Positions 55,588 to 64,000 of a stretch of 64,000 nucleotides of DNA are shown here, one piece after another. The DNA comes from an uncultured Sphingomonadaceae bacterium (lineage in GTDB: Bacteria > Pseudomonadota > Alphaproteobacteria > Sphingomonadales > Sphingomonadaceae). The notes beneath the pieces were generated by a model that worked only from the letters and a program-made list of their open reading frames with translations, searched no databases and had not been told where the DNA came from. Position numbers and translations under genes: made by a program. The stretch lies in the NCBI GenBank assembly GCA_947493325.1, contig CANLQI010000001.1, positions 1-64,000 of the forward strand. Reading direction: 5' to 3'. Every line of letters begins with the position of its first letter. Within the stretch, counting starts at the first letter, position 1.

Positions 55588-55837
55588 AATAGGACTGTAT
55601 ATTCGGCTAGGCTGCGAAAAGGGCAAAAATCATATGCTCCGCTAAACTGCCCGCAATTAAAATATCCATGTCTGTACCCGTGACTCAAATGTAAAATTCA
55701 CCTATGCCTGTAACGCATAAGCGGGGGTATCGGAATAAGGGGCAGACTCTTTCGAAACAAATTCCGCGGCGGGTCGTAGCTGCACAGATTAAACGGATGG
55801 CTCCTGACAAGGGGACTTCCCAGGGGAGACGCATGAC

Positions 55838-57484
55838 ATGACCAAAGCATCCGACGTATTTATCCAGTGCCTTGAGGAAGAGGGGGTCGAATATGTTTTC
55901 GGCGTACCGGGTGAGGAAAATCTCGATTTCCTCGACAGCCTGTCGCGTTCGGACAAGATCAAGCTGATCCTGACGCGGCATGAACAGGGCGCGGGCTTTA
56001 TGGCCGCAACCTACGGGCGCCATACCGGCAAGACAGGTGTTTGCCTGGCGACGCTGGGCCCCGGCGCGACCAATTTGGTGACGGCGGGCGCCTATGCGCA
56101 GCTGGGCGGTATGCCGATGATGATGATCACAGGCCAAAAGCCGATCAAGAAATCGAAACAGGGCCGGTTCCAAATACTCGATGTGGTCGATATGATGGGG
56201 CCGATCACCAAATTCACGCAGCAGCTTACGTCCGCCGACAATATTCCCAGCCGGGTGCGTGAGGCGGTTCGCCTAGCCGAGGAAGAAAAGCCGGGGGCGG
56301 TGCACCTTGAGCTGCCCGAGGATATTGCCGACGAAGATACCGAAAGCACCCCTATAAAGCCCAGCATTTCGCGCCGGCCCACGGCGGAGGCGAAGGCGGT
56401 GCGCGCGGCGGTGAAAAAACTGGAAGAGGCAAAATCGCCCATTCTCGTGATTGGCGGCGGCGCCAACCGCACCATGACGGGGCGGATGCTGAGCCAGTTT
56501 ATCGAAAAAACCGGCATCCCGTTTGTGACAACCCAGCTTGGCAAGGGTGTGGTCGATGAGAATAATCCCAAATTCATGGGCTGTGCAGCTCTGTCGGCGG
56601 GGGATTTTGTCCATGCCGCGATCGAAAGCGCGGACCTGATCGTCAACATTGGCCATGATGTGATCGAAAAACCGCCCTTCTTTATGCATGATGGCTCCGC
56701 CGAAGTCGTGCATGTGTCGATGAACAGCGCAGAGGTGGATCCGGTCTATTTCCCGCAGGTCGAAGTGATTGGCGATATCGCCAATGCGATCTGGCAGATG
56801 AAGGAAGATATCGTGCCCTCGCCGGATTGGGATTTTGCACGCATGCTGAAAGCGCGCGAGGCGGAAATGGCGCATACGGCGACAATGGAAGATGATACAC
56901 GCTTCCCCATTTATCCCCCGCATCTGGTGAAAACCATTCGTGAGGCGATACCCGGCAACGGTATTATCGCGCTTGACAACGGTGTCTATAAAATCTGGTT
57001 TGCCCGTAATTACAATGCGCAGATGGCGAACACCGTGTTGCTCGACAATGCGCTCGCCACCATGGGCGCGGGACTTCCCTCGGCGATGATGTCAGCAATG
57101 CTCTATCCTGATCGCAAGGTGATGGCAATCTGCGGCGATGGCGGTTTCATGATGAACAGTCAGGAAATGGAAACCGCCGTACGGCTCGGCCTTAACCTCA
57201 CCGTGCTGATCCTGAATGATAACAGCTATGGCATGATCCGCTGGAAACAGGCCAATATGGGCTTCAAGGACTGGGGCCTGACCTATGACAATCCCGATTT
57301 TGTTAAATATGCTGAAAGCTATGGCGCCAACGGGTATCAGGTTTCCAGTGCGGAAGACTTGCAGAAAACCATCGACCATTGCCTGAGCACCGACGGCGTG
57401 CACTTGATCGACTGTCCGGTTGATTATGCGGACAATGACCTGATACTTAATCATGAGATTCAGGAACTCAGCGCGAAGGTTTAG
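55838..57484 (+). CDS. Acetolactate-synthase-like ThDP-dependent enzyme
   Basis: 548 residues. It has all three ThDP-enzyme domains. The catalytic glutamate is Glu49 in LTRHEQGAG; the ThDP/Mg motif is GDGGFMMNSQEMETAVRLG ending in LILNDNSYGM; VFGVPGEENLDFLDSL marks the catabolic-type acetolactate synthase subgroup rather than IlvB with a regulatory subunit. No small subunit gene (ilvN) is adjacent. The likely reaction is condensation of two pyruvates to acetolactate, but other 2-oxoacid substrates are possible. It is followed by an aldehyde dehydrogenase in the same orientation, a pairing I recall in other alphaproteobacteria. Confidence 0.88.
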   Translation: MTKASDVFIQCLEEEGVEYVFGVPGEENLDFLDSLSRSDKIKLILTRHEQGAGFMAATYGRHTGKTGVCLATLGPGATNLVTAGAYAQLGGMPMMMITGQKPIKKSKQGRFQILDVVDMMGPITKFTQQLTSADNIPSRVREAVRLAEEEKPGAVHLELPEDIADEDTESTPIKPSISRRPTAEAKAVRAAVKKLEEAKSPILVIGGGANRTMTGRMLSQFIEKTGIPFVTTQLGKGVVDENNPKFMGCAALSAGDFVHAAIESADLIVNIGHDVIEKPPFFMHDGSAEVVHVSMNSAEVDPVYFPQVEVIGDIANAIWQMKEDIVPSPDWDFARMLKAREAEMAHTATMEDDTRFPIYPPHLVKTIREAIPGNGIIALDNGVYKIWFARNYNAQMANTVLLDNALATMGAGLPSAMMSAMLYPDRKVMAICGDGGFMMNSQEMETAVRLGLNLTVLILNDNSYGMIRWKQANMGFKDWGLTYDNPDFVKYAESYGANGYQVSSAEDLQKTIDHCLSTDGVHLIDCPVDYADNDLILNHEIQELSAKV

Positions 57485-57497
57485 CATTTATCATGAT

Positions 57498-57562
57498 GTA
57501 CCCCGGCGCAGGCCGGGGTCCAGAAGTCCCGATCCAGTGGATCCCGGCCTGCGCCGGGATAC
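57498..57562. repeat. Palindromic intergenic repeat, CCCCGGC family
   Basis: The arms 57498-57522 and 57538-57562 are inverted copies with two mismatches. The left arm matches that of the repeat at 26158-26228 over most of its length. It lies between the ThDP enzyme and the aldehyde dehydrogenase. Confidence 0.85.
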
Positions 57563-57586
57563 GTAAATGAAGCAGGAGTTTCCCGT

Positions 57587-59020
57587 GTGACCAAACTCAA
57601 AGACATTTATCCGCTTTACCTGAATAACGAGGCGGTGCAGCCCAATACCGACCTGGAAGTGACCGACAAATTCACGAACGAAGTCGCTTTCCGCACTGCA
57701 TTGGCGACGCCCGATATTATCGATGCGGCAATTGCGGGTGCCGTAGAGGCGGCTGAACCGATGGCACGGATGGCGAGTTATGAACGGCAGGCGGTGCTCG
57801 ACCATTGCGTATCGCGTTTCCGCGAACGGTTTGATGAACTCGCCTATGCGCTGTGTGTAGAGGCGGGTAAACCGATTAAGGACAGCGAAGGCGAAGTCAC
57901 GCGGCTGATTGATACGTTTCGCATCGCTGCTGAAGAGTCCGTGCGCAATTACGGTGAAGTCCAGCCGCTCGACATATCGGAGCGGGCCAAAGGCTATCAG
58001 GGCATGTGGAAACGTGTGCCGATCGGCCCGTGCAGCTTTATCTCGCCCTTTAATTTTCCGCTCAACCTCGCCGCGCATAAAATCGCGCCGGCCATTGCAG
58101 TGGGCTGTCCGTTTGTCATGAAACCGGCGAGCAAGACGCCGCTGGGCGCAATCATCATGGGCGAGGTGCTGGCGGAAACGGATTTGCCCAAAGGCGCGTT
58201 TTCGATTTTGCCGGCAAGCCGAGATGGTGCGGACCTGTTTACCGAGGATGAGCGGCTCAAGCTGCTCAGCTTTACCGGATCGCCGGGTGTTGGCTGGGCA
58301 TTGAAAACCAAGGCGGGCAAAAAGCCGGTAATCCTGGAGCTGGGCGGTAATGCCGCGTGCATTGTCGACCATGATGCCGATCTGGACGATGCGCTAGAGC
58401 GCGTAACTTTCGGTGCGTTTTATCAATCGGGGCAAAGCTGTATCGGGGTACAGCGGATTATCATTCATGAAAGCGTGTATGACACATTCAAGGATATGCT
58501 CGTCGCCAAAACAAAATCACTGGTTGCGGGAGACCCCAAAGACCCGGACACATTTATCGGACCCATGATTTCGGAAGGCGAGGCATCGCGGCTCGATGGA
58601 TGGATTCAGGCAGCGGTTGAGGGTGGCGCGGACCTGCTATGCGGCGGCGGGCGAGAGGGCAATATGCTCGAAGCCACACTGCTGGAAAATGTCGATGAAA
58701 ATGCCGATGCCGTCCGCGAAGAAGCCTTTGGGCCGCTTGCCATATTGTCGCGGTTCAGTGATTTTGGCGCGGCGCTGAAAGAAGTCAATGACAGCAAATT
58801 TGGTTTGCAGGCGGGCATTTTCACCCGTGATCTGTTCAAGACGCTCGATGCCTGGGATACGCTTGATGTCGGCGGGATCGTTATCAATGACGTGCCGAGC
58901 TACCGCGTTGACAATATGCCTTATGGCGGCGTCAAGGATTCCGGGCAGGGCCGTGAAGGCATAAGGTTCGCGATGGAAGATATGACCGAAATCCGCAACC
59001 TGGTAATCCGGCGAACCTGA
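57587..59020 (+). CDS. NAD(P)-dependent aldehyde dehydrogenase
   Basis: 477 residues with a GTG start (57587) and an AGGAG ribosome-binding site 9 bases before it. The catalytic residues are present: Glu251 in ILELGGNA and Cys285 in YQSGQSCIGVQR. The nucleotide-binding segment FNFPLNLAAHKIAPAIAVGCPFVMKPAS and the C-terminal PYGGVKDSGQGREG block are typical. It oxidises an aldehyde to the acid, possibly one linked to the upstream ThDP enzyme, but the substrate is unknown. Confidence 0.92.
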   Translation: MTKLKDIYPLYLNNEAVQPNTDLEVTDKFTNEVAFRTALATPDIIDAAIAGAVEAAEPMARMASYERQAVLDHCVSRFRERFDELAYALCVEAGKPIKDSEGEVTRLIDTFRIAAEESVRNYGEVQPLDISERAKGYQGMWKRVPIGPCSFISPFNFPLNLAAHKIAPAIAVGCPFVMKPASKTPLGAIIMGEVLAETDLPKGAFSILPASRDGADLFTEDERLKLLSFTGSPGVGWALKTKAGKKPVILELGGNAACIVDHDADLDDALERVTFGAFYQSGQSCIGVQRIIIHESVYDTFKDMLVAKTKSLVAGDPKDPDTFIGPMISEGEASRLDGWIQAAVEGGADLLCGGGREGNMLEATLLENVDENADAVREEAFGPLAILSRFSDFGAALKEVNDSKFGLQAGIFTRDLFKTLDAWDTLDVGGIVINDVPSYRVDNMPYGGVKDSGQGREGIRFAMEDMTEIRNLVIRRT

Positions 59021-59044
59021 GTTTGTCATTGCGACCAGAAGCTG

Positions 59045-59135
59045 CGTCACCCCGGACTTGATCTGGGGTCCAACTCCGGTCGTTTCAGGTAAATGCAAGG
59101 TCAGGAGTTGGATTCCCGCTTTCGCGGGAATGACG
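59045..59135. repeat. Palindromic intergenic repeat, CGTCACCC/GGGAATGACG type
   Basis: The ends match as inverted copies (CGTCACCC with GGGAATGACG), and GTCCAACTCC is matched by GGAGTTGGA inside them. The right end contains the hairpin TCCCGCTTTCGCGGGA. It lies just after the aldehyde dehydrogenase gene and before the convergent cNMP-binding gene. Confidence 0.75.
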
Positions 59136-59242
59136 AATTATCTCCTCGCGTGATGCATAATATTAAGTGCCAACGCAGCTCAGGACGGTGCCTAAAAACT
59201 TATCCCTCCACTGGCCCCCAAAGCTATGTTGCGCGGCGGGTA

Positions 59243-59920
59243 TTACCCACCCGCGACTTTCTCGTTCACGGCCTGCAGTTTTTGTTGCAGCGCCGCGTTG
59301 ATGTGCCGTTCGATGGCGGGTCGGACATCATCGTGCAGCTTGATATAATTGCGCAGTGCAGGCGCGGCGATGCACCACATGCGGCTGTCTTCGTTCAGCG
59401 TGACAGTGCCGCTGGCGGGGGCGCCGCTAAGTGCCGTAGCATCACCGATCAGATCGCCGTTGCCGCAGCTGCCCACTGATTTCCCGTCCAGCGCAACATC
59501 GGCGCTGCCATTTTCAATATAGAACAAATGGCTCACTCCCTCATTTTCGCGGATCAGAACTTCGCCCTTGCGTCCGGTTATCCAATTGCCCTGATCAATC
59601 ATATGCCGGGCGGATGATCGCGGTACGTTGCTCAGGAATGCGGCGCGCAGGCCCTCTTCTTCATCCGTAAAACTTACTCTGCTTTGTTGCAGGAAATAGA
59701 CCAGCACCATCACGCCGCATATCAGCGCGAGTGCCACCTGCCATGCCGCCAGCATGATGTCGCCCAGCCACACGAACGCGTATATCGCGCCCAATGTAGC
59801 GGATAGCATTACGCCGATCCGCATATGCAGCTGCGGTTTGACCAGCATGGCCGCAATCAGCAGCAGAAGAGACAGATGGCCGATCCATCCGCCGCCCGCA
59901 AAAGATATATCGGTAAACAT
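59243..59920 (-). CDS. Membrane protein with cyclic-nucleotide-binding domain
   Basis: 225 residues. The first 80 form about three membrane helices (GHLSLLLLIAAMLVKPQ, VMLSATLGAIYAFVWLGDIML, QVALALICGVMVLVYFLQ). The rest is a cNMP-binding beta-roll (KGEVLIRENEGVSHLFYIENG, then SVGSCGNGDLIGDATALSG, where an Arg usually contacts the phosphate). Three helices plus a C-terminal cNMP domain without a DNA-binding helix is the build of Popeye-type proteins; that assignment is a suggestion. It could read cAMP made by the CHASE2 cyclase, but the two are about 21 kb apart. Confidence 0.75.
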   Translation of the reverse strand: MFTDISFAGGGWIGHLSLLLLIAAMLVKPQLHMRIGVMLSATLGAIYAFVWLGDIMLAAWQVALALICGVMVLVYFLQQSRVSFTDEEEGLRAAFLSNVPRSSARHMIDQGNWITGRKGEVLIRENEGVSHLFYIENGSADVALDGKSVGSCGNGDLIGDATALSGAPASGTVTLNEDSRMWCIAAPALRNYIKLHDDVRPAIERHINAALQQKLQAVNEKVAGG

Positions 59921-60004
59921 ATTTTCCAGCCCCTAAATTGTTCTGTCCCCAAATGGAATATGCGCCCGATTCTTTATGTTTATGCGCTTTGATACCACAA
60001 ATTG

Positions 60005-60016
60005 TGATGTGCATCA
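60005..60016. promoter_or_regulatory. Imperfect palindrome in the divergent promoter region
   Basis: TGATGTGCATCA (arms TGATG/CATCA) lies in the 297-base stretch between the cNMP-binding protein and the multihaem cytochrome. The shape is loosely like CRP/FNR-family sites, but the match to either consensus is poor. Nothing else coding is visible in this stretch. Confidence 0.25.
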
Positions 60017-60217
60017 TCTTGGCGGTGACGGAGAACGGATAAGAGCCATTACACGTGCCGGTTCAAATATATCACACAGCGTCACGAAAATGCCGAAACC
60101 CATGGCGTAGCGACTTGCAAAATGGCAGTAATCGGGCGATAAGATATGCAAAAAGGGTCGCGTCGTTACAGGAAATCTGCCGGACATGTGGTTATCGCAT
60201 GCCGGGGGCGGAGGGCG

Positions 60218-61642
60218 ATGCAAAACGACAGATTATCATGGCTGCGCAGTGCAGACTGGGCCAGACGCAATTTTCAGGGTTTGCTGGCGAGTGTCGGCTG
60301 CATGCTGCTCGCGCTATCTGCACTCTCTCTCAGTCATTTTTCTGCACCTGCCCAGGCCGATGCTGCCGAAGATGTGCCGGCTGGCCAGTTTCTGGGCGTT
60401 GCCACCTGTGCGGGTTCCACTTGCCACGGACGCAATGAAGCCGATGGCGAAATTGTGCGGCAGGATGAGCTGCTGCGCTGGCAGGAAGAATCCACACCCG
60501 GCGGCGCGCATAGCCGCGCTTTCCGCGTTCTACGTGAACCGCGCAGCATCGCCATTGCTAAAAAACTGGGCATCGGCGATCCGGCTTCCGCGCAGATGTG
60601 CCTAGGCTGTCATACCACGCCCGCCTTTTCCAAAGGGCCCCGGTTTCAGGTCGATGACGGTGTTGGCTGTGAAGCCTGTCATGGCCCGGCATCCAGTTGG
60701 CTATCGAGTCATTATGCGGTGGATGTTACCCATGCCCGCAATGTGGCACAGGGGCTGACGCCGCTTGAAAATCCCAAAGCGCGCGCGAATGTCTGTCTCG
60801 ATTGCCATTTTGGCAGCGCGGACGAGGGCCAGTTTGTGGATCACCGCATTATGGCGGCGGGCCATCCGCGCATTTCGTTTGAGATGGACCTGTTTTCCGC
60901 GCTGCAACAGCATCATGACGAAGATGCCGATTATATCGCGCGCAAAGGCCGCACCAATTCGTTGCAGTTCTGGGCCGTGGGGCAGGCGATGGCCCTCGAA
61001 CGCTCGCTCTCGCTGTTCAGCAAGCCGCAGCTTGGCACTGATGGACTGTTCCCCGAATTTTATTTCTATGACTGTCATAGCTGCCACCGCCGCATTTATG
61101 ATGGCGCCGATGCCCGGCCGCAGAAGCTGAGTAATCCGGCGCGGCCCATTCCGGCGGGCATGCCGCCCTATAATGACGAGAATATGATCATGCTGTCGGC
61201 GGCGGCGCGGGTAATGACACCCACACTGGCGAAAGAATTTGACGTACGCTCACGCGCTTTCCACGCGGCCATGGCTGAGGGACGGCCAGCGGCAGTGCAA
61301 GCGGCGCAGCGACTGCGCCAGACAGCAATGAAACTGGCGGATGCATTTTCGCGCGGCAGTTTTTCCCGCGAACAGACATTTACCATCATGGAAACAATCG
61401 CCAGCGAGGCAATCAGCCCGCGTTTTACCGATTATGAAGGCGCGGTACAGTCGGTCATGGCGATCGATACGTTGCTCAATGCGCTGGTCAACCAGGGCGC
61501 GGTAAGTGAAAGCGCCGCTGATGGTCTGCGCGTACAGATCAACAATGCCTATGCCGAAGTGGGCGAACCCAACAGCTTTGAACCGCGCCGCTTCCGACGA
61601 GCATTGGGCGGCGCGGTGCGCACGATAAGGACGCTGCGCTAA
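60218..61642 (+). CDS. Multihaem cytochrome c (c554-like)
   Basis: 474 residues if started at the ATG at 60218 (MQNDRLSW), which gives a normal signal peptide; an ATG at 60146 would add 24 residues. After the signal there are four CxxCH haem sites (near residues 128, 151, 193 and 289) plus an unusual first site C-A-G-S-T-C-H, a CX4CH motif at about 64-70. The arrangement CxxxxCH...CLGCH...CEACH...CLDCH...CHSCH resembles the cytochrome c554 family of multihaem electron carriers. It is periplasmic, possibly membrane-anchored. The next gene starts within its stop codon (TAATG), so they are cotranslated. Confidence 0.85.
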   Translation: MQNDRLSWLRSADWARRNFQGLLASVGCMLLALSALSLSHFSAPAQADAAEDVPAGQFLGVATCAGSTCHGRNEADGEIVRQDELLRWQEESTPGGAHSRAFRVLREPRSIAIAKKLGIGDPASAQMCLGCHTTPAFSKGPRFQVDDGVGCEACHGPASSWLSSHYAVDVTHARNVAQGLTPLENPKARANVCLDCHFGSADEGQFVDHRIMAAGHPRISFEMDLFSALQQHHDEDADYIARKGRTNSLQFWAVGQAMALERSLSLFSKPQLGTDGLFPEFYFYDCHSCHRRIYDGADARPQKLSNPARPIPAGMPPYNDENMIMLSAAARVMTPTLAKEFDVRSRAFHAAMAEGRPAAVQAAQRLRQTAMKLADAFSRGSFSREQTFTIMETIASEAISPRFTDYEGAVQSVMAIDTLLNALVNQGAVSESAADGLRVQINNAYAEVGEPNSFEPRRFRRALGGAVRTIRTLR

Positions 61643-63618
61643 TGGCGGGTTCGTGTAGATTAGCTTTATCGCTTGCCGCCGTTTTAGCACTTTCATCCTG
61701 TGGCGGGGGTGATGGGGGCGGCTCACCGACTCCATCGCCCACGCCCACGCCGCCACCCGCACCGCCGCCGAGCGGGCAGCTTTATTCGGTCCCTTCGCAG
61801 CAATCGCTCAGTGCCTCGGACGTACAGACCATTATCGCGCAGGCCGCGGGTGAGGCACAGTCGCGTGGGCTACCGTCCGTCATTGCAGTGACCGACAGGG
61901 TCGGCAATGTGCTGGCCGTGTTTCGCATGAATGGTGCGCTTGCGACTGCCACCACCAGTGCAGTGACTCAGGCGGGCACAAACAGCCCGCTGGTTGATGC
62001 GCAGGGATTGACTGTGCCTGCTGAAATGGCGGCGATATCCAAAGCGGTCACCGGGGCCTATCTGTCCAGCGCGGGCAATGCTTTCACCACCCGCACGGCG
62101 AGCCAGATTGTGCAGCAGCACTTCCCGCCCGCACCTTCCACGCCCGGTCTTGAAAGCGGGCCGCTGTTCGGGGTGCAGTTCAGCCAGTTGCCCTGTTCAG
62201 ACCTTAATACGCGTTTTGGCGCAGCGGGCGCGGCCGCGCTGATCGGGCCGAAGCGTGCACCGCTCGGCCTTGCCGCAGATCCTGGCGGGCTCCCGCTCTA
62301 TAAAAACGGCGTGGTTGTGGGCGGCATTGGTGTGATGGGCGACGGCGATTATGGTTTCGATCCCAATATCCTGAATGTCGATGTGGATGATGAGGAAGCG
62401 ATTGCACTGGCAGGCATGCAGGGGTTTGCGCCGCCGGACACTATTCTGGCCAGCCGGATTACGGTCGATGGCACCAGCCTGCGTTTCAGCGATATGGCTG
62501 CGGGCGACCTTGCGCCGCTGCAAAGCAATTTTGCGGCCATTAATGGCAGCCAAGGCGGGCTTGTTCCCGTCACCGGCTATAGCGCAGGTGCAATTATTGC
62601 GGGGACAGCCTATGGCACGGAAGCCTCGGGTGTGCGGGCTTCGACAGCGGCGGAATTTTCCAACCGCGATGCCTTTGTCCTGACCAATGGCACGGGCGGC
62701 AATCGCTATCCCGTGCGCGGCGGCACCGATGGCGCCAGTGTTGGCAGCGCACTGACCGCAGCGGAATCACGCGCGATACTGGAGGAAGCCTTTACGGTGA
62801 TGAGCCGCGCCCGCGCGCAGATCCGCCGTCCTTTGGATAGCCGCGCGCAAGTGACAATTTCGCTGGTCGACACGCATGGCGAAGTGCTGGGCATCGTGCG
62901 TTCTCCCGATGCGCCTATTTTCGGCACGGATGTCAGTTTGCAAAAAGCGCGCACCGCCAGCTTCTTTTCGAACAAGGCCGCGGCGCAGCAATTGCTGGCC
63001 AATCCTGATGGAGATGTGGCCGGATTTGTACAGAAGGTGCGCGATTTTCTGGGCGACCCGCAGGCGCTGACCGGCACATTTGCCTTTGCCGACCGCAGCG
63101 GCGGCAATCTGTCGCGGCCCTATTTCCCCGATGGCGAGGTGGGGCGGCCCCATGGACCGCTGTCTCGCCCGATAGAGGATTTCAATCCCTTTGCCACCGG
63201 ACTTCAGGTGCAATTGGTGGCGGGCAATATCATTCAGCATGCACAGTTTGTAGCGGGCGCGTCAGCCACCGATACGCCGCCGCGCTGCACCAGCACGCCC
63301 GATGCCGCGCCGGGCCAGAACCGGCTGGAAAACGGCATTCAGATTTTTCCCGGTTCTGTGCCCGTTTATCGGGGTGGAGAACTGATTGGCGGACTGGGCG
63401 TGTCGGGCGATGGTATTGATCAGGATGATATGATCAGCTTTTTGGGCTTGCATAATGCGGGGACACGCGGCGGATCGATCGGCAATGCGCCAAAAGACAT
63501 CCGCGCCGACCGGATTGTCGTTGATCTGGGTGATGCAGAGGTGCGGCTGCGCTATGTCAGCTGCCCGTTCGCGCCGTTTCTGGACACGGCGGAGCAAAAC
63601 GTCTGCGAGGGATTGTGA
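61642..63618 (+). CDS. Lipoprotein with two GlcG/HbpS (haem-binding) domains
   Basis: 658 residues. A lipobox LALSSC gives a lipidated Cys20, followed by a Gly/Pro/Thr-rich linker. Two HbpS-like domains follow: SDVQTIIAQAAGEAQSRGLP with AVTDRVGNVLAVFRM, and ESRAILEEAFTVMSRARAQI with VDTHGEVLGIVRSPDAPIF. Each has the later G-G-I-G/G-G-L-G element (VVGGIGVMGDGD and IGGLGVSGDGIDQDD). HbpS and GlcG relatives bind haem or sense redox state. Its place next to a multihaem cytochrome fits. It overlaps both flanking genes by 1 base. Confidence 0.85.
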   Translation: MAGSCRLALSLAAVLALSSCGGGDGGGSPTPSPTPTPPPAPPPSGQLYSVPSQQSLSASDVQTIIAQAAGEAQSRGLPSVIAVTDRVGNVLAVFRMNGALATATTSAVTQAGTNSPLVDAQGLTVPAEMAAISKAVTGAYLSSAGNAFTTRTASQIVQQHFPPAPSTPGLESGPLFGVQFSQLPCSDLNTRFGAAGAAALIGPKRAPLGLAADPGGLPLYKNGVVVGGIGVMGDGDYGFDPNILNVDVDDEEAIALAGMQGFAPPDTILASRITVDGTSLRFSDMAAGDLAPLQSNFAAINGSQGGLVPVTGYSAGAIIAGTAYGTEASGVRASTAAEFSNRDAFVLTNGTGGNRYPVRGGTDGASVGSALTAAESRAILEEAFTVMSRARAQIRRPLDSRAQVTISLVDTHGEVLGIVRSPDAPIFGTDVSLQKARTASFFSNKAAAQQLLANPDGDVAGFVQKVRDFLGDPQALTGTFAFADRSGGNLSRPYFPDGEVGRPHGPLSRPIEDFNPFATGLQVQLVAGNIIQHAQFVAGASATDTPPRCTSTPDAAPGQNRLENGIQIFPGSVPVYRGGELIGGLGVSGDGIDQDDMISFLGLHNAGTRGGSIGNAPKDIRADRIVVDLGDAEVRLRYVSCPFAPFLDTAEQNVCEGL

Positions 63619-64000
63619 TGGCGGGGATGATGGCATCATTGTTGCCGTTTGTGAGCGCGCTGTCGGGTGAGACGGCGGCTCTGGATATGCTGCAAGAAAC
63701 ACCTGCCGCCGAAATGGAAGAAACGGATGCCGCCGAAGAACTGTCTGAACCGACGCGTTTTCCGCCTGTCGATCCGGAAGTAGAGGCCGACGATGCGCTG
63801 ATTGATGGCCGCCGCCGTCCGGGTGTACAGGCGGAGCTGCCTGATCCGGTGACACAGAATAACCCGGGCGCCGTGCGCGCACCGCCCCCCGAAGCTTTCC
63901 CCACCGACCAGTTTCCGCTCCCGGACCGCTGGCGGCTGCTGACCTCGCTGTGTCCCGAACGGAAAAAAGGCCAGCCTGTTTCTTACGGCGTGTTTGGCGG
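63618..64000 (+). CDS. Exported protein, truncated by right edge of window
   Basis: The frame opens at ATG 63618 (TGATG overlap with the preceding stop) and stays open to the last base. It encodes a short hydrophobic start (MAGMMASLLPFVSALSG), then an acidic Glu/Pro-rich stretch and FPLPDRWRLLTSL. Over 125 residues are visible. The overlap and orientation put it in the cytochrome-HbpS operon. The DRWRL piece resembles the start of outer-membrane proteins in such clusters, but I cannot name a family. Confidence 0.7.
   Translation, partial: MAGMMASLLPFVSALSGETAALDMLQETPAAEMEETDAAEELSEPTRFPPVDPEVEADDALIDGRRRPGVQAELPDPVTQNNPGAVRAPPPEAFPTDQFPLPDRWRLLTSLCPERKKGQPVSYGVFG

Overview
The window reads as a chromosomal stretch of an alphaproteobacterium, most likely a member of the Sphingomonadales. 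The basis is protein-level resemblance and gene order (infA-maf-RNase E/G-like-yacG-tRNA-Phe; bolA-J-domain protein-cobS-cobT; short-form hisG with hisD), a sphingomonad-style TonB receptor, and many small palindromic intergenic repeats. The genus is not established. Coding density is high. Most of the long ORFs opposite real genes are codon-bias shadows.

Layout. (1) Positions 1-13.6 kb, minus strand: a contact-dependent inhibition (CDI) type two-partner secretion locus, cdiB-cdiA-cdiI. The toxin end looks like an AHH-type HNH nuclease and the immunity protein resembles the Imm11/DUF1629 family. At the left edge is a second, diverged piece of the cdiA pre-toxin region with no visible start, consistent with an orphan cdiA-CT module running out of the window. 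(2) 14.0-16.3 kb, minus: tRNA-Phe, then yacG, a compact RNase E/G-like protein, maf and infA (transcribed infA to yacG). (3) 16.5-19.2 kb, plus: a TonB-dependent receptor with an Arg/Gly/Pro-rich insert, facing hppA across a strong hairpin terminator. (4) 19.3-25.0 kb, minus: hppA, thiL, nusB, hisD, hisG. (5) 25.1-28.4 kb: a DUF2332 protein, an epoxide-hydrolase-like enzyme, a pirin and a BolA protein. (6) 28.4-33.2 kb, plus: J-domain protein, cobS, cobT and a nitroreductase, with a DUF559 endonuclease-like gene flanked by inverted repeats wedged between cobS and cobT.

(7) 33.4-52.2 kb, plus: the most unusual region. It is one co-directional set: an exported TPR/CHAT (caspase-like) protein, a CHASE2 adenylate cyclase, two tandem paralogous exported proteins of unknown function, a TpsB transporter and a 3380-residue TpsA-type filamentous exoprotein with a glycine-rich region, internal repeats, a 27-proline tract and a C-terminal cysteine pair. 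It carries no recognisable toxin or immunity gene, so it is not CDI. A secreted fibre handled or surveyed by a caspase-like protein and tied to cAMP signalling is my inference.

(8) 52.3-59.0 kb, plus: cysS (with a palindromic repeat inserted in frame), a hydroxyacid dehydrogenase, an M15/extensin-like peptidase with base composition unlike its neighbours, an acetolactate-synthase-like enzyme and an aldehyde dehydrogenase. (9) 59.2-64.0 kb: a membrane cNMP-binding protein (minus), then a plus-strand set of a multihaem cytochrome, a GlcG/HbpS-domain lipoprotein and a gene cut by the right edge.
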